DNA of 64,000 nt from contig CABFPE010000051.1 in the NCBI GenBank assembly GCA_900660155.1, positions 1,967,046-2,031,045 of the forward strand. Direction: 5' to 3'. The notes under the pieces were generated by a model that was given only the letters and a program-made list of their open reading frames with translations, had not been told where the DNA came from and ran no database searches. Of the stretch, positions 1-10,820 are shown in pieces. Made by a program: the position numbers and the translations under genes. Positions within the stretch are counted from its first letter, which is position 1; each line of letters begins with the position of its first letter. Source of the DNA: Hofstenia miamia (Eukaryota; Xenacoelomorpha; Acoela; Hofsteniidae).

Positions 1-327
1 TATATATATATATATCCATTATAAGCCCGTTTTATGTGAACAGCATGGAAATTGTGCGATCGGCGATTCTGGCTAATATAATTTCAATTTACTAATATTT
101 GTTTACTTATAAGACATAATACACTGGCTGTAATCACTTTATTTACTAGAGAAATTTTGAAAAATTCTAAAAGCCATATTTGTTGCCAAATATGAAAACA
201 TGCCGCGCCGTGCCTAATTATATTTTTGAAAACCCGTGCCATGCCCAAAACATAATTTTGCAACTCCGTGCCGTGCCTAAAACCCACCGTGCCGTGCCTT
301 CAAAAACCAGGCACGGTTGCAGCTCTG
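1..327. mobile_element. hAT-type DNA transposon, right end (runs off window)
   Basis: The segment ends at 327 in GGTTGCAGCTCTG. Read on the minus strand this is CAGAGCTGCAACCGTGCC, the same terminus found at 56661. Inside, between 195 and 320, the short motif CCGTGCC or close variants recurs about five times, as expected of subterminal transposase-binding repeats in hAT elements. The first 16 bases are (TA)n. The 8 bases after the end (328-335) are ATGTAAAT, a plausible hAT-length target duplication. No transposase motif is visible in the part shown. The hAT assignment rests on the CAG terminus, the subterminal repeats and the 8-bp flank. Confidence 0.5.
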
Positions 328-442
328 ATGTAAATAGTATAACTACTATATAATTCATGTTTTAAATTACTGGTATTTATAATATATTTGCATATTGCTA
401 CTAGCATAACATTTGAGTTAGGGCTTAAAGTGAGGTTAGCAT

Positions 443-1744
443 CAATGGCGGCTCGTACATGCAAGGTTAGGCAAGCAAATATTTTTTATGTAGCCAAAAT
501 AGTGTAAATAATAAACCATGAAAAATTTATTTATATTTACGAAATCCCCTCAAAAATTAATCTGTAATATTATTATCGAAATGAGATTAATCCCGCGGTT
601 CTTTTAAAAAATCATTTTCAAGAATAAATTGCTAATGATTTCTGTAGTTTTTTCTCCTCTAATCGGTTATTCTTGAATTTGTTAAAAAGTTCTTTAAATA
701 AAAATAATCGTTCTGCTTCTGCAAGACGCCTGTCAAAATCCAATAGTTTGTATTAATTCAAATATTTATAAATTTTCGGTAAGGCAGTCGATAAACCGTG
801 CATTTCAAAATATCTTATAATAATTTTGTCGATTTACATTGGAAAGAATGTTGATGATGGAAAACTTGAGTTAAATTATACATTTTTTAAGAGTGAAAAA
901 TCTAGAGTAGAAACTTTGATAAAAAAATCGCAGCTGGGGGAAATCACCTTTAAATTGCTCAAAGTTTTTTAAAATTTACCAATTCTACAAAACTACATTT
1001 GCGCAGAAATGTGCATCCTCCATTTGAATGCATGTAGCGCCAATTTATTTCAAAATACATCACTCTTGAAACATTCATATTATATTTGGTTTATTAAATT
1101 GGTAGCAAATTCCTATAAATTTTCTAATTTCAGTAAAGGAAAAACAAATGGCTACTGTTTTATATTCAAGAATATTGTACAATGAATCCGAGGGTAAAAA
1201 ATGCGAAAAAACAACCAGATATAGGAGCTTTGCTCAAAAATATTGTTTCCGGAACTGCTTGAATAAAGAAATATTTGTTTCTGGCACTGTTTGAATAGAG
1301 AAATATTTTCGATTGATTTAACTAATAAATATCATGTTTAATTTTGGGTTATTGTATTGAATGAAAATATTTCGTGTGGTTCTTTTACAACTGAAATATT
1401 TCATTGTGAAGCAATGAACGGACTGCTTGCTTTGCTAACTAAATGTTACCGAAATGATATGAAGAAAACGGATGTAAGTTTATCATTGGAGCGAGCGTAG
1501 GTACAGCATTAAGGCATATGCTTGCTGTGGCGCAGTCATTTAATTATTTTAAAGCAAATCATAATGAACGAACGTATCATATATTCAATTCATATAATTA
1601 CTTGATTCTATAATGTTGTTTTAAAACAATTTACGATGTGTACATTTGTATAGATATAAATTCATAATTAAGAATTAAAATCATTTATTAAAAAATTATT
1701 GGGCAAACACTGCTTGCCTTGCTTACACGTACGAGCCGCCTATG
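443..1744. mobile_element. hAT-like DNA transposon, 1.3 kb, decayed, with 8-bp target duplication
   Basis: The element is bounded by a perfect 8-bp direct repeat, GTTAGCAT, at 435-442 and 1745-1752. Its ends are inverted copies of each other: the left starts CAATGGCGGCTCGTAC and the right, read on the minus strand, starts CATAGGCGGCTCGTAC, with further similarity in the next 25 bases (runs of CAAGG and GCAAGC). An 8-bp duplication with CA...TG ends is typical of hAT. Inside, a minus-strand open frame of 43 codons (618-749, LDFDRRLAEAERLFLFKEL) looks like a coding remnant. No full transposase frame survives, so the copy is non-autonomous or decayed. Confidence 0.7.
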
Positions 1745-1802
1745 GTTAGCATTAGACTTTGAGGTAGTGTTAATAAGATTAGGGTTAGTACTAAAATTAT
1801 TA

Positions 1803-3153
1803 CTTGGTGTGTCTGAAAAGTTTTAGGAATTCAGCTATTCTCTAGGTGCATGTGCATTGTTAAGGCAGTGTCTGTAATAAGCCAATCAGAAATAAGTAAG
1901 GAATGACAAACTGTGTAAGTGCACATGCCATATTGCTCCATTTCATATTCTTCGTGCAATATTTTCTCATCACTGCTTCTGTGTGCAGCGAATATAAAAT
2001 GCAATTATCAAAAGAACAGTTTCGAGCTTATGTGTACATTGAGGCTACACGAGGCTTAAGACCATCTGCCATCTATGACAATTTGCAAGCTGCAGCATCA
2101 TCGTCATCAGCATTTCCTCAGCCACCATCACAATCAACTGTATATCTATGGTGTAAACAGTTCTCTTCGGAATCCAAAACCACCCTGTGTGACGAACCCA
2201 GAAGTGGCCGCCCATCTTCATCCTGCACCAATAGCAACATCATGGCAATACGAGAGTCCATTCAAAAAGAGCCCAGGCAGTCGCTTCGAATGCTAGCTGA
2301 GGAGTTCGGCATAGGAAAAGATTCAGTTCGCAAAATTTTGACTGAAGAGCTGGGGTTGCGAAAGGTCTGTTCAGTATGGGTGCCGCACACTCTGTCGCAG
2401 CGGAATAAGGCGGATCGCGTGGAATGCGCTCGTAATTTGATCGCTTTGTACGAAAGAAATTCTCTAGAGGACTGCTTGCGCTATTGGACTACTGAGGATG
2501 AAACATGGATTCTTTTCAACAGCCTCATGAGCAAACAAGAAAACAAAGCGTGGCTTCATCCATCAGAATCAAAGCTGAAGGTGACACGTCCAAAGCTTAC
2601 AAACAAGAAGGTAATGATCCTGTTTGCTTTTACAGGAGACAAAAAATGTTATGTGGAAGCACTGACTCCTGGAGAAACAGTAACAGGTGACAGATATGTT
2701 TCCTTTGTGCATTCACTCGGCGAAAGGTGGCGTAAGCTGCGATCAACGCCTACAAAACTTCGAGAGTTGTGGTGGCAACACGATAACGCAAGACCTCACT
2801 TAGCAGCTGCAGCAATGGAATTTCTTCATCGCCGAGGTGTGACGATCGTTAGGCAGTCAGCCTACAGTCCAGACTTAAATCTCTGTGACCGCTACATATT
2901 CCGAGAATTGAAGAGGCACGTCAGAAAGATTACTTTTCGATCCTCCAATGAAATCGTAAATGAAACGCTGCAGTGGTTTAGACAGATAGAAGAAAACTGT
3001 TTCTCACGTGAGATGCAACATTTAGTTGAACATTGCAAAAGGGTGATAAATGCAGGTGGTGATTACATTGTGTAAATATAATGTCTTTTTTTGGAATCTC
3101 GTTTCAATTTTAAAATGAGGTATAAATTCTTAAAACTTTTCAGACACACCATA
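1803..3153 (+). mobile_element. mariner (IS630-Tc1-mariner) transposon, apparently complete
   Basis: Inverted ends flank the transposase. From 1806 the plus strand reads GGTGTGTCTGAAAAGTTTTA, and ending at 3150 the minus strand reads the same 20 bases; over about 26 bases only one position differs. TA lies outside each end (1801-1802 and 3154-3155), the TA duplication expected of this superfamily. The total length of about 1.35 kb is normal for mariner. The interior is richer in GC and CpG than the AT-rich flank. Near-identical ends plus an unbroken reading frame suggest a young copy. Confidence 0.9.
1999..3075 (+). CDS. mariner transposase, DD34D, unbroken frame
   Basis: The 358-residue protein is the expected mariner size. 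The N-terminal half carries two helix-turn-helix regions joined by a DEPRSGRPS linker (residues 65-73), followed by WVPH (127-130). The catalytic triad is visible: D167 in TTEDETW, D262 in HDNARPH, and D297 in YSPDLNLCDRY, with 34 residues between the last two. The third motif is usually YSPDLAPSDYHLF in mariner; here NLC replaces APS. The frame is open upstream to a Met at 1903, but those 32 extra residues are hydrophobic and unlike any mariner N-terminus, so the Met at 1999 (MQLSKEQFRAYVYIE) is preferred. The protein would bind the flanking inverted ends and cut and paste at TA. It could be active, but this is inference. Confidence 0.92.
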   Translation: MQLSKEQFRAYVYIEATRGLRPSAIYDNLQAAASSSSAFPQPPSQSTVYLWCKQFSSESKTTLCDEPRSGRPSSSCTNSNIMAIRESIQKEPRQSLRMLAEEFGIGKDSVRKILTEELGLRKVCSVWVPHTLSQRNKADRVECARNLIALYERNSLEDCLRYWTTEDETWILFNSLMSKQENKAWLHPSESKLKVTRPKLTNKKVMILFAFTGDKKCYVEALTPGETVTGDRYVSFVHSLGERWRKLRSTPTKLRELWWQHDNARPHLAAAAMEFLHRRGVTIVRQSAYSPDLNLCDRYIFRELKRHVRKITFRSSNEIVNETLQWFRQIEENCFSREMQHLVEHCKRVINAGGDYIV

Positions 3154-3818
3154 TATTTTGATAAACTAGCAGATTTTTGCAATTATTTTAGTGGGGGAGG
3201 TTGAGATAACACTAGGGTACTATTAATTGCCCTAGACTAGTGCAGAAAAAGTTAATTTCTTATGTCAATTTGATAAGTTGAAAAACTCCACTAAAGTTAA
3301 ATTGATCCGTAAAAAAAGAGGGAGTAATAGTGATACGATTGATTACAAAATAGATCTAATAAAAACGAAGTAGAGCCTAGCGGAAAAAGCACTTAAGTTA
3401 CATTTTGTAAAAAAGATATTTATTTTGTGTTAGAGCATGGAGCATACTGACGTGAAATATTACAAAGCGTTATTAAATCATATACAACTTATTCTTTAAT
3501 GCCTTATGTATTTTTAGAATAATTTACATATTTGTGGATAAATTCACAACATTTGAAGCAATTTTTCTCTAACTCTTGAAAATGTGATTTAAGTACTTCT
3601 ACTAGTCTTCATATATAAGTCGTTGTTACTGTTTAAATGTCTACATAACTTCCATTGGATCAAATTTAAACAACTTTGAAAATCATCTTAAATTAGCTTA
3701 TGCTTCACTAAAACCAGTTTTCCCGACTTTATTGTTTATTTTATGAATAGCAAATTATGCTTTAAGACTCATTTACAGTTTACATATAAATTAGCGGGAA
3801 AATAAACATTCAACTAGT
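3154..3818. other. AT-rich spacer, no gene seen
   Basis: No coding frame with recognisable motifs and no paired repeats were seen between the mariner and the LINE tail. Confidence 0.6.
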
Positions 3819-3870
3819 TACTACTACTACTACTACTACTACTATTACTACTACTACTACTACTACTACT
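3819..3870. repeat. (TAC)n microsatellite at the LINE 3' end
   Basis: About 17 units of a trinucleotide with one interruption lie just beyond the last LINE coding frame. On the LINE strand this is an (AGT)n tail, which fits the simple-repeat 3' tails of several LINE clades. Confidence 0.8.
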
Positions 3871-3911
3871 GAAAGAATTTATTTACTTTCGAGAATGTAT
3901 AACAAAAGCAC

Positions 3912-5645
3912 TTATATGGAGTCACAACGGGTAGAGAATACATGGACATTAGAGTCTATGTGCGGTTTAATGTCCGATGAAAAATTGTGCTTATCAATGA
4001 AAGCTATTCTCCTGACAGCCAAAGAATTTGCCAGATCATGATATTGAAGTAAGTAGGATATCGGCCAAAGTGATGACAATTTGAGTTGAGATGTGTAGTC
4101 CTGAGCATCAGTGACCCAACGCAAACACCTCTGCTGAAATCGCTCAAGTTTGTCGCGATGTAAGGACGAATGATACCGTGCCTGAGAAACATATATCAGA
4201 ATCGGTAAGACACATGTTACATAATGTGTTTTTACGTTGTAGTATACATTAATAGGTACATTTCGTTTAAGGAAGAAAAATGCTTTATTAGCAAAGCTCA
4301 AACGTTAGTCAATATGTTTGTTCCATTTTAAATAACGTTAGAACAACTCCTAGATCTTTGATGTGTGTAATTGAGGGAATATGGAAGTCGCTGAGAAAGT
4401 AGTTACAGGAGTTATTGGCGGGAAAGTTGATTACTGAGCACTACCCAGAATTAAAGGACAAATGATTTGAAGCCGACCATGCCAAGAAATGATCGTCAGG
4501 CTGAAGATCACACTGAGTAATTGCATTGGTTAGTTTACTGTCATCAGCATGAGCAAAACAATGAGAACTCATTGGCAACGTGATTAAATCTTTAATAAAA
4601 ATCAGGAACAGAAGGGGGCCCAGAATATTGCCTGTGGGACACCGCTGGTTGTAAACTTAGCTTCGGAGGGAGTATTGTTGTAAATTACACATTGACTACG
4701 GAAGGAGAGATATGAAGAAATTAATTCAATGAACGCTTTGTCGAGACCAAACTGTTCGAGTTTCCTTAAGAGCAAATGGTGAGGCACACAATCGAAAGCT
4801 TTACTTAAGTCAAAGTACACGGACTCTGTGGGTTGATTTGAGTTTTTATTGCGGTAAAGAGCGTCAAGATATTGAACCAGTTGGGTTACCGTGGACTTTC
4901 CGTTCATAAAACCGTGCTGTTGCTTTGAGAGCTTGGAACTGAGTCTGGGGTAAAGAAAGTAAAAAATAAAGCGTTAAAGTATTAATGAAAGGGAAGGTAA
5001 GAAACTTATGGGTCGATAATTTCTGATGTTCTCTGCATTGCCAGATTTTAGTATAGGAGTGACGAAATCGCATTTCCAAATTGATGGCCAAGTTTGCGTT
5101 TTCGTGACAAAATAAAAGAGTTTGTCCACTAGAGGAGCCAGGACATCATGACAACGCTTTAGGAAAAATGATGGCAAGGGATCGTTAGTATTGGCGCATG
5201 TTTTGACTTGGAAAAGTGAAATCGATATATCCAAGGTATTCCATGATAAATCAACAAGCCTGATAGGATCATCATGAGTTTCATCAAAAGAGGAAAAGCA
5301 TGCGGCATGTTGCTGATAATAAGAATTAAAGTAATCGTTGAAAGCATTAGCAATGGCAGTATTGCTACTGTAGCGAGTATTGTCAAGGTATAATGATGAG
5401 GGTAGGCGTTCACTGCATTTAAGAGATCGAATGAAACGGAAGCAGTCGCGAGATGATTTCGGGCTGAGGGAGTAAAATAGGGCTTGTTTATCCAGATATA
5501 CTGAATTCATAGAGTCATTGTTGAGGTTTATGTAGCTAGGATTGTAAAAATTCTTTTCAACTGTGCACAATTTGTTGGCAATATGAATGGTGCTCGAGGT
5601 ATAGTAGTAAGGGAACGAGCTTCTGCGCTGAGTTTCAGGAGACAT
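3912..5645 (-). pseudogene. LINE reverse transcriptase and C-terminal region, broken
   Basis: The minus strand has NYRPISFLPSL near 5010 (RT motif 1), VYFDLSKAFDCVPHHLL near 4800 (motif A), SGVPQA near 4640 (motif B, normally SGVPQG), and FAHADDSKL at about 4534-4560 (motif C, the catalytic ADD). The last frame (4301-3912) has ILIYVSQARYHSSL and LERFQQRCLRWV, the usual LINE C-terminal pattern. At least three frame changes separate these pieces, and a stop follows the ADD frame at about 4435. Confidence 0.8.
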
Positions 5646-6302
5646 GTGTGTTTAAAAGTCTCAAAAACAAATCCATACCATTTGGAAATGAAATTCACGG
5701 ATAGGTTGTCATAGTAGAGAAGTTGCTCGTAACAGAAATGAGAAGCATTGTTGAAGTGGTCGGGATTGAATTGCGATTGAGAGAAAACTTTGTGTGCAGA
5801 AACACTGTCACCGCCACGTGTCGGCGCGGTAATGATTATACTCACAGGGAAATTATCCGAGTAAGTTAACTCCCCAACTGTAACATGAGTACTATCAAGG
5901 TTGTCTACGAGAACTACGTCTAACACATTACCAGAGATGTGTGGCGGAGGCAACCAGTTGCTGAAGATTAAGCTCATCGAAAGCACCTAGTAATTCTTGG
6001 TTATAGCTGTCTGAGCTGGTGAAGGTAGTGAAACAACTATTTGGCATATTTAAATCCCCAAGAATGAAGAATTTTGCGGATAGGCATTGATCGACTTTCA
6101 GTTAATTATACATGCTGAAAAGATCATTGAACTTTTTGACGAGTTCTGTAGGCTCACAGCGATACTGAGAAGAAACTGGTGGGTTATAGACGAGAACAAA
6201 GAACAGTATAGAGTTGGGAAGTACTGTGTATATACAAACAATGTAATCGCAAAAACACTCAATTTTGAAGGTGATCAAGGGAAGGTCGTTGCGACCTAGC
6301 AT
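5528..6302 (-). pseudogene. LINE endonuclease region, broken
   Basis: One frame (6302-6102) has VYNPPVSSQY, matching the VYRPP motif of LINE endonucleases. A second frame (5986-5528) has GNVLDVVLVDN followed by LTYSDNFPVSI, matching the LDLVF and SDH motifs near the end of the endonuclease. The catalytic His of SDH is Asn here (SDN), so the enzyme would be dead even without the frame changes between the two pieces. Confidence 0.7.
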
Positions 6303-6630
6303 CAGCAGTCCACCTTGTTCACCGGTAGCACGGTCACAATATGCTAAGGTGGTATAATTCGCAAATGTTGACAGTTCAGAGTTTGAAATATCCGCTGAGA
6401 GCCAAGTTTCTGTGAGGAAACATAAATGAGGAGATTTGATAGCTAAGTAGTCAGAAAGTTTGAGTCGTTGATTGATAATCCGTAAGCTTTGGGCGTTAAT
6501 GAGATCTATTGAGAGCTCACTAGAAAGTCAGCTATCAATCTTCAGCTCAGACTCATTGACAAAAAGTGTCATATCACGAATTCTTATGCACTTGGGATCC
6601 ATGTTTTCTTTGTTGTTGAGATCTCGCCTT

Positions 6631-7266
6631 TTAGCAAGTGGTTGCTTCCTTCGGACCTGTGCGGGACAAGGTAGGCCGGAGAAAGATTGCCTTGTCAAAA
6701 TTACGCAATTTACAGCCCCTCCTGAGCAACTTACTAGCTGGCCAGTGAGAGTCAAATTTAACTAGTAATGGCCGTGAGTGCTTGCTTTCACTATTCATTT
6801 TTCCAAGGTGACGGACACTAGAAATAGCGACCCGGCTTACGTTTGCGTCTAGGTGATTAATGATCTCTATGATTTTCTCTTCGTCTGCCTCTGTAAAGGA
6901 CTTAAAATAGCCTTTGCGTTCCTGCAATCCAGTAATTATGATTTCTTGGACGTGCTTTTTGCATGTCGGCAAACTTATCAGTAATTTTTTGTTCAAGTTT
7001 TGAAAGCAGTGTTTCCTCGAGGTTTTGCGTAACCGAAGCAACCATTTGGTTGGATGGGATGATTGGAATATTCTTAGTTTTCGCAAAAGAATTGTAGACA
7101 GTCCAGACCGGATATCACGCTGAAGGGGAATAGGAGTGCACTTCGCATGGAACCAGGTCGAGCACTTGTGACAGCAGATCCCGTCCTGCTTCTTATAAAC
7201 GACTTTCTTGCAACTTCCGCAGTTGGTGTTAGTGGAATTGAATTGAGCTTCTCTGCTCATTTCCAA
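6631..7266 (-). pseudogene. LINE first protein (PHD-finger / nucleic-acid binding), broken
   Basis: The 211-codon frame begins MEMSREAQF and contains CGSCKKVV, CCHKCSTWFHAKC and following residues that make a PHD-type zinc finger (residues 16-45). Its C-terminal part has RPLLVKFDS and LLRRGCKLRNF, the conserved tail of LINE ORF1-type proteins with an RRM-like fold. The frame shifts near residue 60, where the remainder of the finger is lost, and again near its end, where the reading moves away from the endonuclease frame. Confidence 0.65.
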
Positions 7267-8329
7267 TCTATAATCTAATTAAACTGTATAATAAACAGGT
7301 TAGAGATGAAATGTTATACTTTAACGGTGTGGTGTTTCAACTGAGTTAATATCATTTGTTACCATATTTCATTGTTTGTGAACATTGAAAAATTTTTCAA
7401 TTGTGACAAATTACTATTTGCTGCATTACTTTTACAGTCAACTAAAATTTGGTTGGTACTTTTTTTCACCTTTACAAATCTCAAACGTTCCAAAATTTAT
7501 TCTTTCTTTGACACTTCTCACTCAGAAAAAATCCGAGAATTAGAAAAGTGAAAAAAGCACTTCCCGTAGAATTTGATTAGTTTATATTGTGAAACATCAG
7601 AATTAAAATCAAGAACATCAAATTGCTTATCCAAAATTATGTCAGAAGCACATGAGTATTTTTATGAAATTAGTTGTATTATTTTATAATTCTTTTTAGA
7701 TTACACCTTAATTAGCAATTAACTGTTTAAGCAAGAAAAGAAATTTTGATGTTCCAATTGCTGTAATTGATATTTATGCCTCATTCATAGTTATTTTTGC
7801 AAATTTTGTGAAAAAAACTTCTTATTTTGATACAAGGGTTCTATTTGTTAGCTTTGAGATAAATTTATTGGTAAAATGGACTTTTACAAAAACAAATACC
7901 AAATTTCTCAAAATTAATACCAAATGTTTTAAAGCAGATTCCAATGTTGCATGAAAAACAGCAATTTTTAGTCATTTTTATGTAATGGCATTTAGACACT
8001 GATTTTTGAAGTGTGGTTTTAAAAGTTGTGCTGCAAATTATTGCTCAAAAATTCTACACTAATAAATTTAGTATGTGAGCAGAAATTCCTTATATGTTTT
8101 TTGCTCATTGAGTTGAAATTAGTTCCATAAAACCCAAATAAAAACATGTTAGGAAAATGTGATTTTTGTGTGAAGTACCAATCTGGGATTAGACTTCTAA
8201 TCTCTGAGCACAGCAAGTTGGAATATATTAATTTTTTGTTTGGGGATGTAGCCCTTGATGTTAATGAATTGCAATGCAATATTCTTCAGTAAATTCTGTT
8301 AAAGTAAATATTCAGTGTGTAGTACTGCC
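7267..8329. other. AT-rich spacer; CpG depletion begins at about 7570
   Basis: No supported gene was seen. A minus-strand frame of 86 codons at 8279-8019 has no recognisable motif and may be more LINE debris. From about 7570 rightward the dinucleotide CG all but disappears (see findings). Confidence 0.5.
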
Positions 8330-8680
8330 CCAGTCAGTGATACTATAGCTGGACATTGATACAACTAATGATCTATATAATAAGTTCAGTTCATCATTTG
8401 TGAAGCTGAAATGTCTCAAGTAGTTATGAAGAAAAATGCTTGGATGGATACTTCCATCAAATACACATTGATATATTCATTAAATTTTAAATTGTTATCA
8501 ACATATATTCCTAATATTTTCACCTCATCAACCACTTGAATGCTGTGAGCTGTTTCCAAGTACCTCATCCAGATCAAATGAGAAATTTGAACATTTGGAT
8601 TGCTAGTGTTGATAACAAATGCTTTGTCATCACAGAGATATGTTTACTATTGGACATTATCAAACATCACATAGCAACCA
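8330..8680 (-). mobile_element. LINE fragment (reverse transcriptase C-terminal part)
   Basis: The minus strand reads DDKAFVINTSNPNVQISHL followed by VDEVKILGIYVDNNLKFN. This is the well-known LINE pattern after the RT palm, with LG-hydrophobic-DxxLKF. No flanking domains could be traced. It is an old fragment and, unlike the LINE at 3819-7266, it contains no CpG. Confidence 0.6.
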
Positions 8681-9009
8681 TGAAGACATGAATAAGAATA
8701 ATAGGCCAATTTGATGCAGTCCTATAATTGTTCAAGTCTGTGAGACCCCAGTTTGTTGGTGGATGTTGAATTAAAACAATGTCTTGAAGGAATCTGATAT
8801 TTGTTCTACATCTTCCTACATCTTTCTATTCATTAAGGTTAGGGACTGCTGCTTATTTTTGAAAAAGCCTGCAATGAGATTCATCACATAATATGGCATC
8901 AGTATGATATTTGTGAGTCCCTATCATTTGAGAAATTCATGTCACAGCATGGATTTCCTGAAGCTACAGTTAAATAACTAACTCCTCCTGCTAAAGTACC
9001 ATGACTAAT

Positions 9010-9450
9010 AAATTAAAAAGTAAACTGGAGATCATGAGAAGAAAGAGTGGTCACACTCAACCAACCTGAAACAGATAACCTGGTGAAAGAGTTGTATAAG
9101 AGTAGAGTCCTAAAAAGGAAAATCAAAAGTGAAACCCTAATATTCTTAGGTACAGTGAGTGAAACCTACATGCTAAGTAAAAAACCTAGCTCAGTGCATT
9201 TTTCATCTTGTGCAATTTAAGTGTTAGCAATAATAACAATTTTAATAACAAATACAATGCATTATAATAAAAATCCCTAGTTGTATTCCTAGCCCTAAGT
9301 TAAGAAACAAGCTAGCCAAGCTGTACCATGTCTAGGTGAACTTAACTGCACAGAAGTTATTTAGAAAAGCATAATTTAATAAAAACAAAGTCAAAAGAAA
9401 ACTAACTGAGTTTACTGAAGATACAATTTGACTGAAAAAAATGAAAAGAT
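9010..9450. repeat. Dispersed repeat, copy A
   Basis: This segment aligns by eye with 10270-10630 in the same orientation. Shared landmarks, in order, are: GAGATCAT; a CACTTGGCCAAC-like stretch; ACAGATAAC; GCAGTGAGTGAAACCTACA (ACAGTGAGTG here); CATGCTAA; CAAGCTGTACCA; and a closing TTTACTGAAGA. No coding frame is shared. The copies are clearly diverged. The family is unknown, possibly LTR or untranslated parts of a retroelement. Confidence 0.65.
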
Positions 9451-10269
9451 CACACTAATATATACAAACAAAAACTGGTAAAGAAATTAAGCAACAGTAC
9501 ACCATTGCTAACATGAGTAAATATGACAGGTTCTGTACAATAATGTTTTCACCAATAGCAAAAGTACTGCATAATAATTAACAGAATGATTTCAGCTAAA
9601 ATTGCACAGCTTACAAATAAATAAATTTGTCAAGTTACAAATTGATTATTTGTTTATATTACCAATGTTGAAATCAAGAATAGATAAAATCCAATAATGT
9701 AATTATGAAGAATTGATAACCTTAATTTGTGAGGGATATTATCAAATGTATTCTGAAAATTTGAACATAGTGAAAACCAATTTCAAAATACATCCTGGAT
9801 AAATTTGAACTTTAATGACCAAATTGCTTGTTGAGCTTTCTCTCTAAAAGACAAGCTGATATTTTCTAGTGAAATAATTCCATGGGGTCACATCCAAATT
9901 TTCAGATTTTTTGCCAGAAAACTGTTGGAATTCTTTTAACATAATAATGTTTGCTCTTTTCACAAGTCATATTATTGTGAATATTTACATTTTATAATGC
10001 ATACTTTTGCACATCCTAAGCATCCATATAAACTAAAATATACTCATTTAAGATAGTCACAAACATATCTATGAAAATCAAGGTGTTAGAAAATTTCTAA
10101 ATAAATTTTAACTCACTTTTTATTTAATTTTAAATAAAGCAAGATTTAGTATAAATAAATATCAACTCTGGTTAGGTGTGTGAACTAAATTTTACAGAAT
10201 TGTTGTCTCCAAAAGTAACCTTCATTTTCCTTTCATCAGTCTGAGTGGAAGGGGACACTTATAATAACC

Positions 10270-10630
10270 TAACTTAATAAAAGTTAAAAGCAAACATGAG
10301 ATCATATTAGATAAGAATGGCTACACTTGGCCAACATGATACAGATAACATTAAGAAAGAAGCCCTAACTCTTGGGTGCAGTGAGTGAAACCTACATGCT
10401 AATTGTTAAGAAACCTAAACACAGTGCAACTAATCTCATGCAATTTCATGAAATCAGTACAACAAAAACCCTAACCATACACCTAACCAAAGCTAAAATG
10501 ATATCCCTGTCAAGCTGTACCACATCTGGGTGCCCTTTAACTATGCAGACAAATTTAGAAACACATAATTTTAAATAAAATATAAAGTCAAATTAAGAAA
10601 TAAAAAATGAATTTACTGAAGAAAATATAA
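10270..10630. repeat. Dispersed repeat, copy B
   Basis: Second copy of the repeat at 9010-9450, about 1.26 kb to its right and in the same orientation. It ends about 190 bases before the left LTR of the Gypsy-type element. A small open frame within it (10372-10578) is not convincing as a gene. Confidence 0.65.
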
Positions 10631-10820
10631 ATATACAAATCACACATATTTATATGAAATAAACCTGGTATTATAAACAAAATCATACCATAGAAAAATA
10701 TGGACACACACTATTTAGCAGAAATGTAAAACTAAAAATATAGCTCTGTTTGTCATTTTGTCAAGTTATTATAACAGGAGTTAGTTATTAATTTGTAGCA
10801 CTGGTAAATTCATGCTTTGA

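Larger units (their letters stand above)
3819..7266 (-). mobile_element. LINE retrotransposon (CR1/Jockey-like group), decayed
   Basis: The minus strand shows, in order: a Cys/His-rich PHD-type finger region (7266-6631), an apurinic-like endonuclease region (about 6302-5528), a reverse transcriptase (5645-4500) and the C-terminal region ending in a stop at 3912. The whole is about 3.4 kb, somewhat short for a complete two-ORF LINE. Frames change several times and stops are present, so the copy is dead. PHD-type fingers in the first protein together with this RT type are known from CR1/L2/Daphne-like LINEs. The clade is not resolved further. The 3' end is marked by the (AGT)n tail. No clear target duplication was identified. 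Confidence 0.85.

Noticed and set aside
1903-1998. Upstream Met as the mariner transposase start
   Set aside because: The 32 added residues are hydrophobic and unlike mariner N-termini; the Met at 1999 matches the family.
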